From positions 1 through 24,911 of the forward strand of contig JAYMNP010000003.1 in assembly GCA_036941025.1 (NCBI GenBank): 24,911 nucleotides of DNA, in the 5' to 3' direction. Shown here in pieces: positions 16,500 through 24,874 of the stretch. The stretch's first letter is position 1. Each line of letters starts with the position of its first letter. A program made the translations under genes and the position numbers. The notes under the pieces were generated by a model that worked only from the letters and a program-made list of their open reading frames with translations, made no database searches and was not told the DNA's origin. This stretch comes from Lachnospiraceae bacterium JLR.KK002. GTDB lineage: Bacteria; Bacillota; Clostridia; Lachnospirales; Lachnospiraceae.

Positions 16500-17048
16500 A
16501 TGGTTTCGGTAATCGTAGCATTTCCCAAAATGGAAAATGGAAAAAGTATTAAGAATATTCTGGTGCAGCATGGATTTCACGTAAATGCTGTTTGCACAGC
16601 AGGCGCTCAGGTACTGCAGCACGCGGATATACCGGGCGAAGGAATCGTGATATGCGCCGCCCGCCTGCAGGATATGATGTGCGGCCAGCTCCGGGAATAT
16701 CTGTCTCCCTGTTTTGAAATGCTGGTGCTGGCAGGGCCCGGCACCTGGGGGGAATCCATGGAGCGTATGACATATCTGTCCATGCCTTTAAAAGTCCATG
16801 AACTGGTGAGTACACTGGAACTGATGTGCCGTTCCATAGCCCGGAACAGACGGAGCAGGAAGTCCCGGCCGGAGCAGAGGAGCGAGAAAGAAAAGCAGAT
16901 GATTCAGCAGACGAAGGAACTTCTGATGCTCCGAAAGCAGATGACTGAGGAGGAGGCCCACCGCTATATCCAGAAAAGCAGTATGGACAGCGGCACAGGG
17001 CTGGCGGAAGCAGCGCAGATGATTCTGAGTATGCTGGAGCATAGTTGA
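16500..17048 (+). CDS. ANTAR-domain antitermination regulator with degenerate receiver
   Basis: A 182-residue protein. Residues 1 to about 115 look like a response-regulator receiver that has lost its phosphorylation residues: the acidic pair after the first strand is absent (VSVIVAFPK) and the acceptor Asp after the third strand is replaced (GIVICAARL), although K98 in MPLKVHEL fits the conserved lysine. Residues from about 130 to 178 are an ANTAR RNA-binding domain (LLMLRKQMTEEEAHRYIQKSSMDSG). ANTAR proteins bind paired hexaloop hairpins in RNA and prevent termination. The gene starts 18 bases after glnA with GGAG at 16488-16491. Clostridial glnA is known with a similar adjacent regulator, NitR. 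Confidence 0.88.
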   Translation: MVSVIVAFPKMENGKSIKNILVQHGFHVNAVCTAGAQVLQHADIPGEGIVICAARLQDMMCGQLREYLSPCFEMLVLAGPGTWGESMERMTYLSMPLKVHELVSTLELMCRSIARNRRSRKSRPEQRSEKEKQMIQQTKELLMLRKQMTEEEAHRYIQKSSMDSGTGLAEAAQMILSMLEHS

Positions 17049-17079
17049 GTATGCTCCGGAGAAAGGAATGTAAATCAGA

Positions 17080-17925
17080 ATGAAATTTACAAAAATGCAT
17101 GGAATTGGAAACGACTATGTGTATGTGAACTGTTTCAGAGAACAGGTGGCCAGTCCGGAGGAAACGGCCAGATTTGTCAGCGACAGACATTTTGGAATCG
17201 GAAGCGACGGTCTGATTCTGATAAACCCTTCCCAAAATGCGGATTTTGAAATGGCCATGTACAACGGAGACGGTTCCCGCGGGGAAATGTGCGGAAACGG
17301 GATTCGCTGCGTGGCCAAATATGTGTATGATTACGGTCTGACAGATAAAACCAGTATCAGTGTGGAAACGCTGGGAGGAATCAAATATCTGGATTTGACC
17401 GTAGAGCATGGAAAAGTCTCTCAGGTAAAAGTCAACATGGGAGCCCCGGAGCTGATGCCGGAGAAGATTCCTGTACTGGCGGAAGGGGCACAGGCGGTAA
17501 ATGTGCCGCTGGAGGTGGATGGAAACGTATATCAGATGACCTGTATTTCCATGGGAAATCCCCATTGTGTGATTTTTATGGAGGAGGACGTCCGGAATCT
17601 GGATTTGGAAAAAATCGGGCCCTCCTTTGAGAATCATCCCAGATTTCCCCGGAGAATTAATACGGAATTTGTAAATATCATAAACAGAAATACCCTGCGT
17701 ATGCGGGTGTGGGAGCGGGGCAGCGGAGAAACCCTGGCCTGCGGCACCGGAGCCTGCGCCACAGCAGCGGCCGCCATCTTAAACGGAAAAGCGGAACAGG
17801 AAGTGACGGTGCGGCTTCTGGGAGGAGACCTTAAGATTGCATGGGCGGGAGCGGATGCTCCGGTGTATATGACAGGGCCGGCAACCACCGTATTTGACGG
17901 GGAGATTCAGCTCCCCTGGGAGTAA
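17080..17925 (+). CDS. dapF: Diaminopimelate epimerase
   Basis: A 281-residue PLP-independent epimerase converting LL- to meso-diaminopimelate, needed for lysine and peptidoglycan. The two catalytic cysteines are clear: C71 in GEMCGNGIRC and C221 in ETLACGTGAC. Other family features include FTKMHGIGNDYVYV at the N terminus, FGIGSDGLILI and SMGNPHCVIF. The length is normal. It starts 31 bases after the ANTAR gene, with AAAGGA 12 bases before the ATG, and is followed 38 bases later by dapL, the preceding step of the pathway. Confidence 0.97.
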   Translation: MKFTKMHGIGNDYVYVNCFREQVASPEETARFVSDRHFGIGSDGLILINPSQNADFEMAMYNGDGSRGEMCGNGIRCVAKYVYDYGLTDKTSISVETLGGIKYLDLTVEHGKVSQVKVNMGAPELMPEKIPVLAEGAQAVNVPLEVDGNVYQMTCISMGNPHCVIFMEEDVRNLDLEKIGPSFENHPRFPRRINTEFVNIINRNTLRMRVWERGSGETLACGTGACATAAAAILNGKAEQEVTVRLLGGDLKIAWAGADAPVYMTGPATTVFDGEIQLPWE

Positions 17926-17963
17926 TATTACAGTGAAACAGCGTAAACAGAGAGGCGTAAGTT

Positions 17964-19184
17964 ATGTATAAAATTAACGAGAATTATCAGAAACTGCCGG
18001 GCAGTTACCTGTTCAGCACCATTGCAAAGAAAGTAGCAGCTTTTACGGAGGCCAATCCGGACAGAGAGATTATCCGTCTGGGAATCGGAGACGTAACCCA
18101 GCCTCTGGCTCCGGCCATTATCGAAGCCATGCATAAGGCGGTAGACGAGATGGGAAATGCAGCTACGTTCCGGGGCTATGCGCCGGATTTGGGCTATGAT
18201 TTCCTGAGAAATGCCATTGCGGAGCATGATTACAAAGCCAGAGGCTGCGATATTTCTGCCGATGAGATTTTTGTTTCTGACGGTGCAAAGAGCGATTCCG
18301 CCAATATTCAGGAAATTTTCGGTGCGGAAAACAGAATCGCAGTCTGCGACCCGGTGTATCCTGTGTATGTGGATTCCAATGTCATGGCGGGCAGAACCGG
18401 GATGTATGACAGGGAAAAAGAAATCTGGAGCAATGTGATTTATATGCCCTGCATCATGGAAAATGGATTCGTACCGGAATTTCCGGAAGAAACGCCGGAT
18501 ATGATTTATCTTTGTCTGCCCAACAATCCCACCGGTACCACCATTACCAGAGCACAACTCCAGGAATGGGTGGATTATGCCAATAAAGCGGGAGCGGTAA
18601 TTATCTATGACGGAGCCTATGAAGCATATATTTCGGAGGAAGATGTGGCTCACTCCATTTTTGAGTGCCGGGGCGCCAGAACATGCGCCATAGAGTTAAA
18701 GAGTTTTTCCAAAAATGCGGGATTTACCGGGGTGCGCCTGGGTTATACGGTGGTACCGAAGGAATTAAAATGCGGAAATGTTTCCCTGCATCAGATGTGG
18801 GCAAGACGCCACGGGACGAAATTCAACGGAGCGCCCTACATTATCCAGCGGGCAGGGGAGGCAGTCTACAGCCCGGAAGGAAAAGCCCAGTTAAAAGAGC
18901 AGGTGGCTTATTATATGAAAAATGCCGCGGCTATCAAAAACGGTCTGCAAAAAGCGGGCTATAGCGTATTCGGCGGCGTCAACGCACCGTATATCTGGCT
19001 GAAAACACCGGGAAACATGACTTCCTGGGAATTTTTTGATGTATTGCTGGAGCAGGCCGGTGTGGTGGGAACTCCAGGTTCCGGATTCGGCCCCAGCGGC
19101 GAAGGATATTTCCGGCTGACTGCATTTGGGAGTTATGAAAATACTCTGGCGGCTCTGGAGCGGATTCAGAAACAGGCATTTTGA
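17964..19184 (+). CDS. dapL: LL-diaminopimelate aminotransferase
   Basis: A 406-residue PLP-dependent class I/II aminotransferase that makes LL-diaminopimelate directly from tetrahydrodipicolinate and glutamate, bypassing the acylated intermediates. The N-terminal [20 protein letters not shown] and [10 protein letters not shown] are hallmarks of DapL. NNPTGTTI and the PLP-lysine segment [18 protein letters not shown] are present. AGAGG at 17951-17955 is 8 bases from the ATG. Adjacency to dapF means two consecutive steps are encoded together. The 3' end holds the promoter of the next gene just past its stop. Confidence 0.96.
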   Translation: MYKINENYQKLPGSYLFSTIAKKVAAFTEANPDREIIRLGIGDVTQPLAPAIIEAMHKAVDEMGNAATFRGYAPDLGYDFLRNAIAEHDYKARGCDISADEIFVSDGAKSDSANIQEIFGAENRIAVCDPVYPVYVDSNVMAGRTGMYDREKEIWSNVIYMPCIMENGFVPEFPEETPDMIYLCLPNNPTGTTITRAQLQEWVDYANKAGAVIIYDGAYEAYISEEDVAHSIFECRGARTCAIELKSFSKNAGFTGVRLGYTVVPKELKCGNVSLHQMWARRHGTKFNGAPYIIQRAGEAVYSPEGKAQLKEQVAYYMKNAAAIKNGLQKAGYSVFGGVNAPYIWLKTPGNMTSWEFFDVLLEQAGVVGTPGSGFGPSGEGYFRLTAFGSYENTLAALERIQKQAF

Positions 19185-19192
19185 AAAAAGTG

Positions 19193-19221
19193 TTGTCAAT
19201 ACAGGCGGAACAGTGTATAAT
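19193..19221 (+). promoter_or_regulatory. Sigma-A promoter for the TetR regulator gene
   Basis: TTGTCA at 19193-19198 and TATAAT at 19216-19221 are separated by 17 bases. It gives a leader of about 30 bases before the GTG start. No palindrome resembling the downstream operator-like sites overlaps it. Confidence 0.8.
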
Positions 19222-19259
19222 TTCAGACAAAAGATAAGTGAGCCTGAAAGGAAGGGAGC

Positions 19260-19859
19260 GTGATCGCCCTGGATGATACGAAAACGCGGATTATTTTTGC
19301 GGCAATGAAGGCTGTACGACAGTATGGCCTGGAAGGGGCGCGTATCCAGAATGTCAGTGAGCTGGCCGGGATATCTCCCGGAGCGCTGTACCGCTATTTT
19401 GACAGCAAGGATCAGTTACTGGTAGATTGCTTTACCTGGGTGGACAGACAGGCTGCGGCAATTTTTGATCATCTGGAATTTAATCCCAGGACCATGGTGA
19501 CAGATCCCATGGGGGCAGTGAAAGAGCTGTGGCTGCCTTACTTTCGGTTTTGGGTGGCGCACCCGGATGAGACGATTTTTTATCACCGTTTTCGGGACAG
19601 CGCTTTTTTTCCAAAATACGACAAAGTCCGGGAAGTAGATTATTTTGATTCCTTTGTGGTCATGGTGCGCGCTTTCCGGGAAATGTTTCCCGGTTTGAAA
19701 CGAATGAATCAGGATTTGCTGTGGCTTCATGTGCTCAGTTCCACGGTAATGTATGCCAAATATGTGGTGGAAGGCGTGGTTCCTGACGACCAGGAAACAG
19801 AAGATACGGTATTCCGTCTGCTGGCCACCGGACTGAGCAGCTATCTGCAGCCGGAATAG
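19260..19859 (+). CDS. TetR/AcrR family transcriptional regulator
   Basis: A 199-residue regulator. Residues 5-52 are a TetR-type helix-turn-helix domain (RIIFAAMKAVRQYGLEGARIQNVSELAGISPGALYRYFDSK in sections: IQNVSELAGIS, then PGALYRYFDSKDQLL). The C-terminal ligand-binding half is variable and aromatic-rich (WVAHPDETIFYHRFRD), so the inducer cannot be named. Translation begins at GTG, supported by AAAGGAAGGGAG just upstream. It has its own promoter. The next gene, 255 bases downstream, is a large sortase-anchored surface protein, with two operator-like palindromes between them; control of that gene is an inference. Confidence 0.88.
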   Translation: MIALDDTKTRIIFAAMKAVRQYGLEGARIQNVSELAGISPGALYRYFDSKDQLLVDCFTWVDRQAAAIFDHLEFNPRTMVTDPMGAVKELWLPYFRFWVAHPDETIFYHRFRDSAFFPKYDKVREVDYFDSFVVMVRAFREMFPGLKRMNQDLLWLHVLSSTVMYAKYVVEGVVPDDQETEDTVFRLLATGLSSYLQPE

Positions 19860-19880
19860 TCTGCGGAAGAAAAGAATATG

Positions 19881-19912
19881 ACAAACTTACCGCTGTGAAA
19901 GCGGTTTGTTTT
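19881..19912 (+). terminator. Weak possible terminator after the TetR gene
   Basis: ACAAA (19881-19885) and CCGCT (19890-19894) pair with AGCGG TTTGT (19900-19909), leaving a 4-base bulge. Only three or four Ts follow, so efficiency is doubtful. Confidence 0.4.
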
Positions 19913-19921
19913 CCAGGGAAG

Positions 19922-19939
19922 GTAAATAAATATTTATTC
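19922..19939. promoter_or_regulatory. Operator-like palindrome 1
   Basis: GTAAATAAATATTTATTC contains the perfect 14-bp palindrome AATAAATATTTATT at 19925-19938. It shares 15 of 18 positions with a second site 101 bases downstream, including GTAAATAAA and TTTATT on either side of a variable central pair. The arrangement suits a TetR dimer. AT richness makes chance palindromes more likely, so the repetition is the main argument. Confidence 0.5.
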
Positions 19940-20022
19940 CCGCAATCAATGTGCACAGAACCGCAGTGCCCAGGGGGATATGGAGCCAGAAAGAAATTCT
20001 CTGGTATTTTTTTTAAATAATA

Positions 20023-20042
20023 GTAAATAAACGTTTATTTGC
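20023..20042. promoter_or_regulatory. Operator-like palindrome 2
   Basis: The core AAATAAACGTTTATTT at 20025-20040 is a perfect 16-bp palindrome, 75 bases before the adhesin gene. It is the second copy of the motif found at 19922. I could not place a convincing -35/-10 pair around it. The rest of 19860-20114 holds the weak hairpin above, a small CCAGA/TCTGG repeat near 19986-20004 and nothing else I recognise. Confidence 0.55.
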
Positions 20043-20114
20043 TTCGACGAATGCCGGGAGAATCTGAAAATCAGAATCTGAAATTTTAATTGCAGGTATG
20101 GAGGATGGGATGAA

Positions 20115-23100
20115 ATGTTAAATGTTCAGGGATGTTGCGGTAGCAAAAAGCGGGTCTGGGGGAAACGTCAGAGGCACTTTGTCAGAAAACTTCTGGTATT
20201 CTTTTTATGTTTCTCTCTGCCGGCCGGGCTTCTTTCTGCACCGGCCCGTGCGGCGGATGAGGAAAAACTGGCAGATATTGTGGAATTTCACAGTATTACC
20301 CTCCATTATGCGGCTGAAAATGGTCAGCCGGAAGGAGCGGCCATTTTGGATAACACCCTTCTGGAAAAAGAAAAAATGCTGGCACTGCGTTATGCATTTG
20401 AGATTACGGAGGAACAGTGCGGCCGTATCGAGGCAGATACCAGATATTATCTGGAGGTGTCTCCCCATCTGATTTTACCGAATCTGGAGCCGCAGGGGTC
20501 GGCGCTGACCATGGAAACGGAAGACGGGCCTCAGAAATTCGGAGCTATTTTTGCAGACGGCAGCAGGGCCTGGGTCATATTTGACGGAAAGGAAGATGGT
20601 TCCGGTACGGTTCTCTCAGAGTATGGGGAACTTCAGGATGCGTTTTTTTATTTAAACTGCAGCCGGGCAGGCGCGCCGCCGGCGGACGAAGCTCCCATAG
20701 ACGGAAAGTCCAATCTCTATGCAATGAAATTTGAAAATGGGGAACAGCTCAGATTCGGCTATCAGGAGAATGAACCTCTGGAAGCCAGAGCTCAGGTGAA
20801 AAAGGGCGGGAAACTGGAGGATAAAACAATTACCTGGACAGTCAGCTATACCCCCTGGCAGAATCCTTCTCCGGAGGATGGTATTTCCATGGACACTGAG
20901 TTTGAATTGCGGGATACCATTGACAGGGCTGTTCACTGCTATGTGGATGGCAGTGTTACCATAGATGGCGACGCGGTCAGCACTTATACCTCACGTGATG
21001 CGGTGGATGACAGGGCAGAATCCTGGGTGCTGATAGAAACATCTGAAAACGGGGAGCATACGGTGCTGACTTTCGGAGGTACGAGATTCAGGGCGGGAGC
21101 CGCCACTCAGGGGAATCCGCCGGTTCCGCTGCATATCACATATCAGACGGTTATCCGGGACGAACTTCTGCTGCCAGGCAGCGCCGGCGGCCAGAAAATC
21201 ACCAACGAGGCCGGACTGTTTGCCAGGCAGGACGGGGAGTTTCAGAAGCTGAATATCAGCAGCAGCCAGACTGTGACCGTACCTCAGCCCAAATGGCTTT
21301 CCAAAACAGGAAAAACCACCCGCCACACGGATGGAAGCGGCTCCACTACCGACTGGACCATAAGTTTTTCTCCCGGCGGATTTTCGTTTACGGAGGAAAA
21401 CAGGCTCACACTCCATGACCGGCTTCCGGCCGGAAGTGCGCTGGTAAAAGATTCTCTGAAGGTAAACGGAGCGCCCATGGCTGCAGCTTCCGGGGAGAAA
21501 AATGAGTTTACCGTTTCCATTGGGACAGCGGACAGCCAGCCGGTTACCATTACTTATCAGACTCAGGCGCCGGAGGAAATGTATGACAGCGGAACCAGCC
21601 TGGGAAATAATACTGCCTGGTTTACCTTTCGTTATCAGGATACGGAATATGCCACGCCCCAGGTTACGGTGCCTGTGGACAGCGGAGACGGCAGCGGAAC
21701 CCCCGGTACATCCACTCTGGTAAAAACCGGTTCCACGTACAACCCGTCCACCCGCACCATTGACTGGACGGTAACCATCAATCCTCACAGAGCCTGGCTC
21801 AAAGGCGGAACATTTACGGATAATCTCAGTGATATCGGAGGTTCCTGCGGAATTGAGGGACACCATACAGGCCTGGAACTGGCAGGAGATGTATCGGATA
21901 TCGCTGTGCTGATAGATAACCGGCCGCCCACAGAGGATGAAAAAAAGCTGCTGGAATTTACATACAATCAGCAGGTTCTGACGGTCAGAACAGGAGAAAT
22001 CGGCGCCAGAACCATTACCTTTACCTGCAGGACAAAAGTATGCGACCCCTGTATTTTTGCAAATAATACCGCAGGTAAAAAGCTCAGAAATCTGATTTCC
22101 ACCGAGGATATGCTGATTGGAAAACAGTCGTCAGAGGTGCGCAGCGCCAGTGCGGATTGTACGGTGAATGTGAATGCGGCGGTTCTGACGAAAAAAGCAC
22201 CGGTGTATCATTATGAATCCGGTAAAATGAAATGGGCTCTGGAGGTGAATGCGGCGGGGCTTCCCATGAGCGATGTGGTTCTGGAGGATGTACTGCCTGC
22301 GGGGCTGACGTATGTGGATGGCTCTCTGGACACCGTGCCGGAAATCCCAGAGGCAGCGGCGGATACGGAGGGCCGGAAACTGCTCATCCGTCTGGGCGGC
22401 ATTACAGGAAAGACCATGGTTACCTTTGACACCGAAGTGGAGCCGGAAAAAGCCGGATTTAACAGCAATGAGGACGTCCGGATTACAAATACAGCGGTTC
22501 TGACAGGGAAGGCAGACGGGATTGTTTTTTCAGAAGTTTCCCATAAGGTGGAGCACAGATTTACCAATCATGGACTGGTAAAAAGCAGCAGTGTGAACGG
22601 TCAGGACGAACTTATACGGTATGAGGTGCTGATTAATCCTTTCGGGCTTATGCTGCCGGAACATCCTTCCCTTGTGGATACCCTGGATGCGCGGCTGCAG
22701 TTAGATATGGACACCCTGCGGTTTTATAAAGTAAAATTGTCCGGAACCACTGAAAATGCAGGCCAGAAGCCTGCTTATACGAAAGTGGGAGACGGTCAGC
22801 CCCTGAAACCTGCTGATTATAATCCGGAGAATAACAGTTTCAGGGTGCAGCTTCCCCTGGAGGGAAACAGCCGTGACGCTTATGTGCTGACTTATACGGC
22901 AGACATTATAAAGCGGCAGGCAGGGGGCTACAGTAACAGCGTCCGTTTTGAAGGAAGTACCGTGCTGCTGGGAGGCAGTAAGAACAACAGCGCTTCGGTG
23001 GGAGGCGGCGGTGGAGGCGGAGGCGGCGGTGTTGCCGCCCGGAAAGCCGAAATTGCCATTACGAAAACAGACAGGGAAAATCGGGCGCCTCTGGAAGGCG

Positions 23101-24143
23101 TGACATTTACTCTGTATCAGTGGGATAATGAGAAGCAGACGCGGGGCCTGCCCTTTGCCCAGGGAAGCACAGACAGACTGGGGAAAGTGTCATTTCTGGT
23201 AAAGCCCGGCGGGAGTTACGAACTGGTGGAAACGGAAAGTATTGCCGGATATGACAGTACCCCCGGCTGGGAACAGCTTCCGGAAGGGGTAAAAGAGACA
23301 GCCGATGGTCTTCTGATTACAGCAGGAGAGGCAAAATCCAGAATGGAGCTGGATGTGACGAATGAGGCCCGTAAAACGGATACAGGCCCTGTGATACCGG
23401 AACTGCAGTGGACGCTGACCGTCCATAAGGTTGCCAGCGGCGGCACAATGCCTCTGGAAGGGGCAGTTTTTGGCCTGTATGAAGAAGAAGCATGTAACAC
23501 TCTGCTGAAACAGGATGTGAGCGGACAGGACGGAATTCTCACTTTTACAGGCCTTGCAAAGGGTCGGAAATACTGGCTGAAAGAACTGGAAGCGCCGGAA
23601 GGTTATGAAGTAAATACTGCTGTGTATCAGGCGGATGAGGCAGAGGCTGCGGTAACGGTGCCCAACCGTCCGAAGACAGTTCCGGTGAATCCCGAAGAAC
23701 CCGGTACCTCTGCCGCACCGGATAATCAGAATCCGCCCGGTACCTCTGACAGCCAGAATCCTTCCGGTACACCGGATATTCCCGAATCACCGGATTCCCC
23801 GGATGTTCCGGAGCATCCGAATTCATCAGAGGTGCCGGATGTTCCGGAATCTTCCGGCAGTTCCGATACTTTGGAAACAGCTGCCTTGCGGGAAACTTCC
23901 GATACTGCCGGAACGGAAGATTTGCTAAATGGTTCCGGTAAAGAGAAACTGCCTGAGCCGCCGGAAGATACGACGGAAAATACAGAAAATCATAATGTCA
24001 GTGATTCAGCAGAAAATCCCGGTATTCCCAGGACAGGAAATCATACGGAATGGCTTATTATAATTGCGGTTTTATCGGGGATTTTGCTGGCAATTATGAC
24101 GGTGTATGGCCTTTGGGCGGAGAAAAGAAATGAAAAGAAATAG
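20115..24143 (+). CDS. Sortase-anchored multidomain adhesin or pilin-like surface protein
   Basis: A 1342-residue wall protein. A signal peptide (basic, then LLVFFLCFSLPAGLL, probable cleavage after A46) is followed by an N-terminal domain. Five related modules then start near residues 222, 394, 533, 689 and 820; most open with a Lys motif and a Trp (LVKTG, IDWTV) and each carries a late Asn motif (ITNEA, NNTA, ITNTA), the layout of isopeptide-forming DUF11-like domains. A run of ten Gly (963-972) leads to two Cna-B/SpaA domains (about 976-1085 and 1099-1182; ITKTD, LEGVTFTLY, LKELEAPEGY). A Pro/Ser/Asp-rich stalk (1186-1300), sorting signal IPRTG (1304-1308), membrane helix and basic tail end it. 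A class B sortase gene overlaps its end. GGAGG at 20100-20104 supports the start. The ligand is unknown. Confidence 0.85.
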   Translation: MLNVQGCCGSKKRVWGKRQRHFVRKLLVFFLCFSLPAGLLSAPARAADEEKLADIVEFHSITLHYAAENGQPEGAAILDNTLLEKEKMLALRYAFEITEEQCGRIEADTRYYLEVSPHLILPNLEPQGSALTMETEDGPQKFGAIFADGSRAWVIFDGKEDGSGTVLSEYGELQDAFFYLNCSRAGAPPADEAPIDGKSNLYAMKFENGEQLRFGYQENEPLEARAQVKKGGKLEDKTITWTVSYTPWQNPSPEDGISMDTEFELRDTIDRAVHCYVDGSVTIDGDAVSTYTSRDAVDDRAESWVLIETSENGEHTVLTFGGTRFRAGAATQGNPPVPLHITYQTVIRDELLLPGSAGGQKITNEAGLFARQDGEFQKLNISSSQTVTVPQPKWLSKTGKTTRHTDGSGSTTDWTISFSPGGFSFTEENRLTLHDRLPAGSALVKDSLKVNGAPMAAASGEKNEFTVSIGTADSQPVTITYQTQAPEEMYDSGTSLGNNTAWFTFRYQDTEYATPQVTVPVDSGDGSGTPGTSTLVKTGSTYNPSTRTIDWTVTINPHRAWLKGGTFTDNLSDIGGSCGIEGHHTGLELAGDVSDIAVLIDNRPPTEDEKKLLEFTYNQQVLTVRTGEIGARTITFTCRTKVCDPCIFANNTAGKKLRNLISTEDMLIGKQSSEVRSASADCTVNVNAAVLTKKAPVYHYESGKMKWALEVNAAGLPMSDVVLEDVLPAGLTYVDGSLDTVPEIPEAAADTEGRKLLIRLGGITGKTMVTFDTEVEPEKAGFNSNEDVRITNTAVLTGKADGIVFSEVSHKVEHRFTNHGLVKSSSVNGQDELIRYEVLINPFGLMLPEHPSLVDTLDARLQLDMDTLRFYKVKLSGTTENAGQKPAYTKVGDGQPLKPADYNPENNSFRVQLPLEGNSRDAYVLTYTADIIKRQAGGYSNSVRFEGSTVLLGGSKNNSASVGGGGGGGGGGVAARKAEIAITKTDRENRAPLEGVTFTLYQWDNEKQTRGLPFAQGSTDRLGKVSFLVKPGGSYELVETESIAGYDSTPGWEQLPEGVKETADGLLITAGEAKSRMELDVTNEARKTDTGPVIPELQWTLTVHKVASGGTMPLEGAVFGLYEEEACNTLLKQDVSGQDGILTFTGLAKGRKYWLKELEAPEGYEVNTAVYQADEAEAAVTVPNRPKTVPVNPEEPGTSAAPDNQNPPGTSDSQNPSGTPDIPESPDSPDVPEHPNSSEVPDVPESSGSSDTLETAALRETSDTAGTEDLLNGSGKEKLPEPPEDTTENTENHNVSDSAENPGIPRTGNHTEWLIIIAVLSGILLAIMTVYGLWAEKRNEKK
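23001..23030 (+). repeat. Polyglycine tract (ten GGN codons)
   Basis: Ten consecutive GGN codons encode a flexible hinge between the five isopeptide-type modules and the two Cna-B domains of the surface protein. Codons are mixed (GGA, GGC, GGT), so it is not a simple slippage tract. Confidence 0.9.
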
Positions 24144-24837
24144 AGGATTCTGTGTTTTTTATGTTATGCTTCTGACTGTTTTTACAGGAGCAGTGGCAGC
24201 GCTGGCTGTTCAGTTCAGGGAGATACGGCAGGGAGATGAATTTTATGAACAGGCAGCAGAAGCTGTGTTCATGGAGGAAGGAACGGGGTATTCCCGGTGG
24301 CTGTCCAAACTGTCCGGCGTATATCCCGGCATGATTGGCTGGCTTCAGATTCCGGACACTTCAGTGAATTATCCGGTGATGTCAGGCCCGGATAATCAGT
24401 TTTATCTGAATCATTTGCCGGACGGAAGTGAAAATGTATGCGGCAGTCTGTTTTTAGACTGCCGCTCAAATCAGGAGAGCCTTCATTTTATTATTTACGG
24501 CCATAACGGGGCAGACGGAAAAATGTTTGGTATTCTGAAGCAATATGAATCAGCAGATTTTTTTGAGGAACACCCTGCATTTACAGTGATTACGCCGGAA
24601 TTCTGCCATGTCTGCCCTGTTTTTTCCGTTCGGCGTGTGAAAGCGGACGGAGATGATTATCGGATGGATTTCAGGGATAAAGAGGAACTGCTGGATTATG
24701 CGAACCATGCGGCGGCAGAATCTCTGTATGATACGGACACTGATTTTGGCAATATGGCCGGAATTGTGACCTTATCTACCTGTACCGGGCGGCGCAATCA
24801 GCGATTAATTGTACAGGGCGTCCTGCCACGGGAATGA
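24130..24837 (+). CDS. Class B sortase
   Basis: A 235-residue membrane-anchored cysteine transpeptidase that would attach the upstream protein to the cell wall or polymerise it. After a basic start there is one transmembrane helix (residues 9-27), then the extracellular catalytic domain. GWLQIPDTSVNYPVMSGPDNQFYLNH is the usual class B signature region (residues 70-95). The catalytic triad is H125 (YGHN), C218 (TLSTC) and R225 (RRNQR). I chose the ATG at 24130 because GGAG at 24119-24122 is 7 bases away; the start overlaps the adhesin gene by 14 bases, so translation is coupled. Substrate specificity for IPRTG is inferred from the neighbour. Confidence 0.93.
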   Translation: MKRNRGFCVFYVMLLTVFTGAVAALAVQFREIRQGDEFYEQAAEAVFMEEGTGYSRWLSKLSGVYPGMIGWLQIPDTSVNYPVMSGPDNQFYLNHLPDGSENVCGSLFLDCRSNQESLHFIIYGHNGADGKMFGILKQYESADFFEEHPAFTVITPEFCHVCPVFSVRRVKADGDDYRMDFRDKEELLDYANHAAAESLYDTDTDFGNMAGIVTLSTCTGRRNQRLIVQGVLPRE

Positions 24838-24874
24838 TGCCGAATGAAAAACATCATTCCCATGGCGCGGCAGG
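24822..24874. repeat. Strong inverted repeat at the end of the sortase gene
   Basis: GCCA (24825-24828) plus GGGAATGATG (24830-24839) pairs with CATCATTCCC (24852-24861) plus TGGC (24863-24866), with one C-A mismatch and a 12-base loop. An alternative outer pairing, CCTGCC with GGCAGG, spans 24822-24874. It overlaps the sortase stop codon. There is no T run, so it may be a factor-assisted terminator or an mRNA-stabilising stem. The last 37 bases of the window hold nothing I can assign. Confidence 0.65.

Noticed and set aside
15036..16622. A 528-codon open frame on the - strand opposite glnA
   Set aside because: It is antisense to an unmistakable glutamine synthetase, its translation is rich in His, Cys, Phe and Arg with no recognisable motif, and it has no sensible ribosome binding site.
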